Of a stretch of DNA of 64,000 bases, positions 58,632 through 64,000 are shown piece after piece (position 1 is the first letter of the stretch; every line of letters begins with the position of its first letter). The DNA is taken from the NCBI GenBank assembly GCA_964549655.1, contig CAZJXN010000004.1, positions 1-64,000 of the forward strand. The letters run 5' to 3'. The translations under genes were made by a program, and so were the position numbers. Below the pieces are notes generated by a model. That model worked only from the letters and a program-made list of their open reading frames with translations, was not told where the DNA came from and did not search any database. This DNA is from JADJNW01 sp964549655 (GTDB lineage Bacteria > Bacteroidota > Bacteroidia > Chitinophagales > Saprospiraceae).

Positions 58632-58777
58632 ATGGAAAACAAAAACTAAACTGGAAAAAATGGCTTTTTATAGGAATTGCAATATTTCTGATTTTAGAAA
58701 TTGCATTGCATTGGGACGAGGCGAAGCGTGGATTTTATGATGCTTATAATGGCGGACCAGTAGAGCAAAAACAATAG
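58632..58777 (+). pseudogene. Small membrane peptide with an apparent frameshift
   Basis: ATG at 58632 begins MENKN and then meets a stop. Adding one A in the run at 58641-58645 restores KLNWKKWLFIGIAIFLILEI, continuing as ALHWDEAKRGFYDAYNGGPV and stopping at 58775-58777, for about 48 residues. The NWKK start and the helix parallel the peptide at 58453. A sequencing error in the homopolymer, a real mutation or a translational frameshift are all possible. The rest of 58778-59085 shows no gene. Confidence 0.4.
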
Positions 58778-59085
58778 ATAGTAAATTAAAAAGTGCTTAT
58801 TATTTTTCACACATTGAAACTATTCGTGTACCTTTACCGTTATTAGGTTTTTATTCTCAATCGGATTGTGAAACGAGCATTCTTTCATCATCAAGACTGG
58901 GAATGCAAGTTTAACAGTTACGCAACAGTTTGTACACCACAAATTCAAGAAGCACCAGAGTGCTCCAATTAAGTGAGGTTTCGTGTTTTCCCCAAGATAC
59001 TCCCATTCCTACGGAAAGCGTTTTTGTGGCAATATCACCTGCAGTTTTTATCGCGTAGCCATTCGTTTCAATCTAAAATAATTAC

Positions 59086-60318
59086 ATGACATTCAAAGAC
59101 TTGGGTCTCGATGAGTCACTCCTCCGTGCGTTAGCATCTGAAGGATACACTGATCCCACACCCATTCAAGAACAGGCAATACCCATCGTATTGCAGGGCG
59201 ACGATTTAGTGGCGTGCGCCCAAACCGGTACAGGTAAAACCGCCGCTTTTTCCTTACCCATTCTCCAATATTTATTAGAAACACCAGCCGAGAAACCGGG
59301 ACCGCGCATCATCCGCGCCTTGGTGCTTTCGCCTACCCGCGAGCTTGCTATCCAAATTGCGGAAAGCATGGACACATACGGTAGACATTCAGGATTGCGA
59401 AGCGCGATTTTGTTTGGCGGCGTTCCAGCACACAGCCAGATGTCCAGCCTTCGCCACGGAGCGGATATTTTAATTGCAACGCCGGGTAGATTACTCGATT
59501 TTGCCAATCAAGGTTTTGTGGATTTACGGAAAGTAGAAATTTTCGTACTTGACGAAGCCGACCGGATGTTGGATATGGGTTTCATTCATGATATGAAGCG
59601 CATTGTCACGATGCTGCCGAAAGAGCGCCAAACGGTGCTTTTCTCCGCTACCATGTCGCCAGAAGTACAAGCAATTGCGGACCAATTTTTATACAAGCCA
59701 CAGCAAATCAGGATTGCACCTGCAAAGGACGCGCTTGCTTCCATCGAAGAAATGTTTTACATGGTGGAAAGACCGGGTAAGATTGACCTGTTGCAACACT
59801 TGATTCGCAAGCACGGCATCAAAAAAGGCATCGTATTCACGCGTACCAAATACGGCGCGGATAAGCTGACTAAGATGCTGGAACAAGCGTCCATTTCTAC
59901 CGGAGCCATTCATGGAAATAAGACTCAGAACGAACGCCAGCGTGTGTTGGATAATTTCAAACGAGGTCGTATTCACATTTTAGTCGCTTCTGATATTGCG
60001 GCTCGCGGCATTGATATTGACGATATTACACATATCTTCAATTACGAAATTCCAGAACAACCAGAAACCTACGTGCACCGCATCGGACGCACGGGTCGGG
60101 CTGGTTCCACGGGTATTGCAATCTCGTTTTGCGACCGGTCAGAGCGCAAGTATCTACATAATATCGAGCGACTGACGAAAAAGCAGTTGTCTATTATAGA
60201 TGAACATCCGTTTAGCCATGTGGCAGCCGCTGCTCCTGCCAACTCCAATCGCCGTCCAAACGCACCGCGCCCAATGGACAGAGAGCGGAGCCGGGATTTT
60301 AGTCGGAATAGGAGATAA
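59086..60318 (+). CDS. DEAD-box ATP-dependent RNA helicase (RhlE-like)
   Basis: The enzyme unwinds RNA secondary structure with ATP. The 410-residue protein has the complete core: Q motif (TDPTPIQEQAIP), motif I AQTGTGKT (45-52), PTRELAIQ, TPGR, motif II DEAD in VLDEADRMLDMGF, motif III SAT, and HRIGRTGR near residue 345. The C-terminal tail (~25 residues, RPNAPRPMDRERSRDFSRNRR) is short and basic, as in RhlE-type proteins of ribosome assembly and cold response. A perfect hairpin follows the stop by 11 bases. Confidence 0.95.
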   Translation: MTFKDLGLDESLLRALASEGYTDPTPIQEQAIPIVLQGDDLVACAQTGTGKTAAFSLPILQYLLETPAEKPGPRIIRALVLSPTRELAIQIAESMDTYGRHSGLRSAILFGGVPAHSQMSSLRHGADILIATPGRLLDFANQGFVDLRKVEIFVLDEADRMLDMGFIHDMKRIVTMLPKERQTVLFSATMSPEVQAIADQFLYKPQQIRIAPAKDALASIEEMFYMVERPGKIDLLQHLIRKHGIKKGIVFTRTKYGADKLTKMLEQASISTGAIHGNKTQNERQRVLDNFKRGRIHILVASDIAARGIDIDDITHIFNYEIPEQPETYVHRIGRTGRAGSTGIAISFCDRSERKYLHNIERLTKKQLSIIDEHPFSHVAAAAPANSNRRPNAPRPMDRERSRDFSRNRR

Positions 60319-60329
60319 TACTCGTAAAC

Positions 60330-60359
60330 AAGTCAGACGACTCCAAAGTCGTCTGACTT
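60330..60359. terminator. 13-bp perfect hairpin overlapping the hemW stop
   Basis: AAGTCAGACGACT (60330-60342) pairs perfectly with AGTCGTCTGACTT (60347-60359) around CCAA. It follows the helicase stop and contains the last codons and stop of the convergent hemW gene, encoding KSDDFGVV. It may terminate the helicase transcript. Confidence 0.75.
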
Positions 60360-61544
60360 CTCATAAAACAGTTCTGCTGCAATAAAATCCGCCAATAACT
60401 TGCCTTCATCACTCAAAGTGAACGTGTCATTTTTCCGAACAACCCAATTCTTTTTTAGAAATATTTCTACAATTTGTAAAAAGTGCTTTTCAAAATTTAC
60501 TCCAAAGTTTTGAATCTGAGCTAATTGTGTGCCCCACATCGTGCGTAAGGAAGTCATTACATACTCGTTGTAGCGTTGCGCGGGCGTGAGGATTTCCTTT
60601 TCAAAAAGCGGGAGATGTGCCGCACCTTCAAGGCGTGGAACATTTTTGAATACGTCATCTAAATACGCCACACCTTGAAGGTGCGGCATATTTTTTATAT
60701 ACGAAGTGTTATTCGCCACATTCCACTGCCGACTTACGCCGTTGAACGAATGAGCCGAAGGTCCAATCCCCAAATAATGCGCGCCGCTCCAATAACTCGA
60801 ATTGTGCCGTGCGTACTTATCCGGCTTTGCAAAGTTGGAAATTTCGTAGTGTTCGTAGCCTTTTTTGCCCAGTATTTCCATCAACATTTCAAACTGTCGT
60901 GCTGCTTGCTCCTCATCCACCGCGGGGGCTTTGCCAATTTTTACAAAATGGTCGAGCGCGGTTTTCGGTTCTACCGTTAAAGCATAACAAGAAATATGTG
61001 GAATATTATAATTTATAACCGTTTGAATATTTTCCACCCATTGTGCGTCGCTCGTGGTGGGTGAACCATAAATTAAATCCACCGTCAAATTTTCAAAACC
61101 TGCATTTAACGCATTTTCAATACAAATTTTCGCTTCCGTCGCACTGTGTGCGCGATTCATAAACCGTAAATCTACTTCTGCAAACGATTGAATACCAATG
61201 CTTAAGCGATTCACGGGCGTTTGGCGCAACGTCTGCAATTTATCCATTGTCAAATCATCGGGATTGGCTTCCAAGGTAATTTCCGCATTCGATGCAACTT
61301 CAAACAGGCTATAAATTTTTTCAAAAATGCTATTCAATTCTACTTCATTCAGCAAAGAAGGCGTGCCGCCGCCAAAATAAATGGAGGTAAGCGGTTGATT
61401 TTCTAAGTAAGCCTTTCGTCCTTCCAATTCTTGTAAAATAGCGGCCACCATCTCCGGTTGCTGCTTCAGCGACGTAGAAAAATGAAAATTGCAATAGTGA
61501 CACGCCTGCTTGCAAAAGGGGATGTGAAGATATAATCCAGCCAT
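60333..61544 (-). CDS. hemW: Radical SAM heme chaperone HemW
   Basis: HemW is a radical SAM protein related to coproporphyrinogen III oxidase HemN and is now seen as a heme chaperone. The Fe-S motif is C11xxxC15xxC18 (FCKQACHYCNF). Other family blocks are SIYFGGGTPSLL, EANPDD, RLSIGIQSF and YEISNFAKPDKYARHNSSYW. The ARHN-containing sequence and the HemN C-terminal domain (YNEYVMTSLRTMWG) fit HemW. The single-start protein of 403 residues carries about 20 extra residues (near 286-309) where a palindromic element lies in frame, and its C-terminal residues come from a second palindrome. Confidence 0.93.
   Translation of the reverse strand: MAGLYLHIPFCKQACHYCNFHFSTSLKQQPEMVAAILQELEGRKAYLENQPLTSIYFGGGTPSLLNEVELNSIFEKIYSLFEVASNAEITLEANPDDLTMDKLQTLRQTPVNRLSIGIQSFAEVDLRFMNRAHSATEAKICIENALNAGFENLTVDLIYGSPTTSDAQWVENIQTVINYNIPHISCYALTVEPKTALDHFVKIGKAPAVDEEQAARQFEMLMEILGKKGYEHYEISNFAKPDKYARHNSSYWSGAHYLGIGPSAHSFNGVSRQWNVANNTSYIKNMPHLQGVAYLDDVFKNVPRLEGAAHLPLFEKEILTPAQRYNEYVMTSLRTMWGTQLAQIQNFGVNFEKHFLQIVEIFLKKNWVVRKNDTFTLSDEGKLLADFIAAELFYEKSDDFGVV
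60618..60688. repeat. Palindromic element inserted in frame in hemW
   Basis: Arms 60618-60638 and 60668-60688 are inverted copies, 20 of 21 bases identical, separated by 29 bases. The core TGTGCCGCACCTT is related to the intergenic hairpins at 11936 and 25090. It encodes NMPHLQGVAYLDDVFKNVP and the following residues of HemW without breaking the frame. Confidence 0.75.
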
Positions 61545-61616
61545 TTTGGTTGTGTTCGTGTGTTTTTGTGTTCAGGTCACTCTACCGTGAGCTATCCGAA
61601 GTTTGCAACTTGGGAT

Positions 61617-61677
61617 GAGATTATAAAGGAAGCCTTATACTTTCTCTACTTCAACATCGCAAGTTGCAAACTTGCGA
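61617..61677. repeat. Direct repeat, left copy, beside the toxin-antitoxin pair
   Basis: The 39 bases at 61639-61677 are identical to 62410-62448, and the match continues less perfectly to the left. The end contains a 9-bp palindrome, TCGCAAGTT-GCA-AACTTGCGA. The two copies are in the same orientation and bracket the PIN toxin and its partner. Confidence 0.85.
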
Positions 61678-61682
61678 GAGGG

Positions 61683-62102
61683 CTATTCGGGCTTATACTG
61701 TTCCCAGTAGATACTTGGTATGACGATTTTTGTGTCTTTGTACTTTTGGAAAGTAAAATCGGTTGTGTTTCCAGTGATGACAAAATCGGCTTCGCTCTCA
61801 TCCGCTAATTCTAAAATTTTATTATCGTCCTTATCCGAAATGATTTCGAGTTTAATTTGCGGCGTAAATCGAGTGGACTTCATTTCAATATCTGCCAATA
61901 GTTGCTCCGCTCTTGCAAAAAAATCTTTGAATTTTGAAAACTTAGGTCGAGATAAAACGTCGTAATATTCAGCCATTACTTCATCAGAGACGCACAAAGT
62001 GATTTTATCGGCAATAAAAAGCGCGTCCACAATTAAAAATGGATAACTTTTTTGTATAATAGAAGAAACGAATACGTTGGTATCAATGACGACTTTTTGC
62101 AT
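61683..62102 (-). CDS. PIN-domain toxin of a type II toxin-antitoxin pair
   Basis: The 139-residue protein is a PIN-fold ribonuclease of the putative-toxin (COG1569-like) group. The first acidic residue is D7 in VVIDTNVFVSS; ELADESEADFVITGNTTDF near residues 95-115 supplies the later acidic cluster. SRPKFSKF in the middle is typical of the group. PIN toxins usually cut tRNA or mRNA. The start overlaps the upstream antitoxin gene by 20 bases, a normal arrangement for such pairs. Confidence 0.9.
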   Translation of the reverse strand: MQKVVIDTNVFVSSIIQKSYPFLIVDALFIADKITLCVSDEVMAEYYDVLSRPKFSKFKDFFARAEQLLADIEMKSTRFTPQIKLEIISDKDDNKILELADESEADFVITGNTTDFTFQKYKDTKIVIPSIYWEQYKPE

Positions 62103-62313
62103 CAGCTCTTACTGCTTTTACTTCGTTGGTAATCTCCTCCATCGTCATATCAGAAAGCCCATATTTATTAGCTAATTCGACACATTTATAAAGATTTTGC
62201 CGCATCACTTCTCTACTCACTAATTCTAAAAAATCACTAAAACTCATCTTTTCGGCTGGAATGCCAAATTTATTATACTCCATTTCAGATATCGTGATTG
62301 CCAGTGTCTTCAT
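62083..62313 (-). CDS. Antitoxin partner of the PIN toxin
   Basis: This 76-residue protein begins MKTLAITISEMEYNKFGI and continues with a helical acidic stretch (KMSFSDFLELVSREVMRQNL) and a basic end (VKAVRADAKSRH). Gene order, size and 20-base overlap with the PIN gene point to the antitoxin. A DNA-binding fold is not obvious by eye, although the MKTLAITI strand suggests a ribbon-type or Phd-like start. It is translated first, as expected. Confidence 0.8.
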   Translation of the reverse strand: MKTLAITISEMEYNKFGIPAEKMSFSDFLELVSREVMRQNLYKCVELANKYGLSDMTMEEITNEVKAVRADAKSRH

Positions 62314-62388
62314 AAAATATCTTTTGGTATAGCAACAATGGTTTTTCGTACCGAGTTCAATGCAAAGTACAAACTCGCAACAGCAAGG

Positions 62389-62448
62389 GGATTATAAATG
62401 GAGTCTCAGACTTTCTCTACTTCAACATCGCAAGTTGCAAACTTGCGA
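62389..62448. repeat. Direct repeat, right copy, beside the toxin-antitoxin pair
   Basis: Positions 62410-62448 match 61639-61677 exactly, and GGGATTATAAA to the left corresponds to GAGATTATAAA in the other copy. Confidence 0.85.
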
Positions 62449-62591
62449 CAGCGTGGTGGCGGGATGCAAATCTGTGTTCTATTAAGTAGCGCTTGTGCGT
62501 ATTTTTATGCGTTCAACCTGATAACCAATTTTAAAAAAAAGACGTTCGTTTTTATTGCGTATCGTGTAAATCACCCATAAAAAGAAACGCT

Positions 62592-63161
62592 ATGAACCTT
62601 GACTTTTTACAAGCACACGTTTTGCAATTCGTCACGCCGACGGCGCAAGAATGGTCGGATTTTATAGCTAAAATTCAATTTCAATCATATCAAAAAAATC
62701 ATTACCTACACACAACAGAAAAAATAAGTAATTATGTCTACTTCATTTCCAAAGGTATCGTGCGGCACGTTGCACATCTGCCAGACGAGGAAGGCACGAT
62801 TTGGTTTTCTTTTTCAGGCGATTTATTAGCGGAAATCATCAGTTTTTTTTCGCGCCAACCTGCTTACACCTCTATTCAAGCCCTCACGGAAGTGGAGGTT
62901 TTTGCCATGACGTATGATGATTTGCAAGCATTGTACGATGGCTCCAAAACTTGGGAACGCTACGGACGACTCACCACACAATATTATTTGTTGCAACAAA
63001 TGCAGCGCACCGTGGATTTTCAATTTAAACCTGCCAAGCAACGCTATGAAGAATTACTCACAAAATATCCTGATTTGACGCAGGAAATTAGCCTTGGACA
63101 AATCGCCTCTTTTCTCGGTATTACACAAGAAGCCTTGAGCCGCATTCGCGCAAAATCATGA
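62592..63161 (+). CDS. Crp/Fnr-family transcription regulator
   Basis: The 189-residue protein has a cyclic-nucleotide-binding-like beta roll (about 20-115; YVYFISKGIVRHVAHLPDEEGTIWFSFSGDLLAE) and a dimerisation helix (near 125-145). A C-terminal winged helix ends in LGQIASFLGITQEALSRIRAKS. This short form with weak nucleotide-contact motifs is very common in Bacteroidota, and its ligand is unknown. A TAA-rich spacer precedes it, and no partner gene is adjacent. Confidence 0.9.
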   Translation: MNLDFLQAHVLQFVTPTAQEWSDFIAKIQFQSYQKNHYLHTTEKISNYVYFISKGIVRHVAHLPDEEGTIWFSFSGDLLAEIISFFSRQPAYTSIQALTEVEVFAMTYDDLQALYDGSKTWERYGRLTTQYYLLQQMQRTVDFQFKPAKQRYEELLTKYPDLTQEISLGQIASFLGITQEALSRIRAKS

Positions 63162-63422
63162 TTAAGTCAGTAGGCAGTTTAAAGTCGGCAGTCTCGTAAC
63201 ACGTTGACGGTTAAAATATTAAGTAAAGTTTATTTTTTATCTAATGATTGGTTGCCTTGTCCACGTTTCAACAAACTGCCTACTGATTTGAAGTTGCACT
63301 TTTTGATATAGGTCAAGGGTTTTTTGGGAAAATCCCGTTTACTTTTGAATTTGAAATCAGTCTTCACGACGGAAACTAAATGTTAATTCAGCCGTCCTCT
63401 TTTTAACCCAAAAACTTATATC
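63162..63422. repeat. Spacer with AGTAGGCAGT words
   Basis: AGTAGGCAGTTTAAAGTCGG at 63168-63190 and CAAACTGCCTACTGATTTGAA near 63270-63290 belong to the ACTGCCTAC family that also invades the TPP riboswitch. No gene is seen. Confidence 0.5.
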
Positions 63423-64000
63423 ATGAAAAATCTACTTTCATTCTTTATTCTTTCATTCTTCATTACCAGCTGCCTACCGCCCAGCGACCCATACCCAAAT
63501 GAAAATCCTTCCAGCATTCGCCAGCGCGCCAAAACCGTTTCTGATAATCTTGAAAGTTACATTCGCAAATGGACTGCCGGCACTGCCGCTGCTCAAATTC
63601 CGACCGATGTAATTCCAACCGGCATCACAGACAATAAAAATTTCTACCTTAAAAAACCGGAAGACGCAACGCCGCAAGAAACGTGGGCAATCCGCTATTC
63701 CAAACCCATCAATCTGGATTCTGTTTACAATGGCTTGCCCGACCCGAATGTCACTTACCTTTATCTGGGCACGCCGCTCGCGCCGTTTGGCAGCAAATTG
63801 GTGATTGAAGGCGAGTTTCCGCACGCCCGATTTTTTACGATGCAAATCTCACCGCCGCTCAATGGCGTGGAATATTATGCCCAGCGCGTGTTCGGCACAG
63901 CAGAAGTAGGTTTTGTAGATGCAGATATCGAGCCGCTTCCGGGCAACGTCAACCCGTTCCGCGTCGGCGCGAATCGCAATGCGACCAATCGAAAATACCG
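63423..64000 (+). CDS. Putative lipoprotein, N-terminal part (cut by window edge)
   Basis: An ATG at 63423 opens a frame that runs to the window end (192 codons). MKNLLSFFILSFFITSC gives a lipoprotein signal with a lipobox (ITSC) and mature Cys at residue 17. The next part includes a Pro/Asn-rich start, the block ETWAIRYSKPINLDSVYNGLP, then TYLYLGTPLAPFGSKLVIEG and EFPHARFFTMQISPPLN. The latter strands resemble DUF1214-type beta structures but the match is weak. Function unknown. It is not in an obvious operon. Confidence 0.75.
   Translation, partial: MKNLLSFFILSFFITSCLPPSDPYPNENPSSIRQRAKTVSDNLESYIRKWTAGTAAAQIPTDVIPTGITDNKNFYLKKPEDATPQETWAIRYSKPINLDSVYNGLPDPNVTYLYLGTPLAPFGSKLVIEGEFPHARFFTMQISPPLNGVEYYAQRVFGTAEVGFVDADIEPLPGNVNPFRVGANRNATNRKY

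Overview
The window looks like a chromosomal scaffold from a member of the Bacteroidota, most likely the Saprospiria/Chitinophagia side. The evidence is type IX secretion sorting domains (a gliding-motility-type C-terminus and a Por-type C-terminus), four TonB-dependent receptors, promoters of the TTTG-N19-TAnnTTTG type (clearest before arsR), and a tig-clpP-clpX cluster. Three runs of exactly 100 N mark scaffold joins (29107-29206, 32977-33076, 41157-41256), all inside or beside repeats. No phage, plasmid, transposase, rRNA or CRISPR array was seen.

Layout. 1-11.1 kb: the start of a 7TM sensor-like protein, a 22-bp phased palindrome array, a site-2 protease, a 1,812-residue secreted adhesin-like protein and a secreted metalloprotease. 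11.3-20.2 kb: a small barrel protein, a TonB receptor under a TPP riboswitch, a PD-(D/E)XK nuclease, a heavy-metal-associated protein and a second TonB receptor. 20.3-23.1 kb: truA and lepA. 24.2-27.2 kb: sigma factor, RskA-like anti-sigma factor and a fasciclin protein split by a repeat insert. 27.8-32.4 kb: purA, a Fur-family regulator and Rel/SpoT. 32.8-37.3 kb: tRNA-Leu, tig, clpP, clpX. 37.35-39.7 kb: an arsenic operon, arsR-arsM-aquaporin-arsC. 39.8-49.4 kb: a zinc-ribbon protein, a Uma2 nuclease, an M14 peptidase, a TonB receptor and a serine hydrolase. 49.6-58.3 kb: a TonB receptor, rpe, a 1.3-kb intergenic region with candidate small RNAs, a helical-repeat protein, a GHL10 hydrolase and an exonuclease. 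58.4-64 kb: small membrane peptides, a DEAD-box helicase, hemW, a PIN toxin-antitoxin pair between direct repeats, a Crp/Fnr regulator and the start of a lipoprotein gene.

Most genes are ordinary for the phylum. The unusual part is the intergenic DNA, which holds many families of short palindromic or tandem words. One has entered the variable stem of the TPP riboswitch and two lie within or across the end of hemW. The genes that clearly work together are the thiamine-regulated receptor, the sigma/anti-sigma/fasciclin set, the ars operon and the Clp/trigger factor proteostasis cluster.
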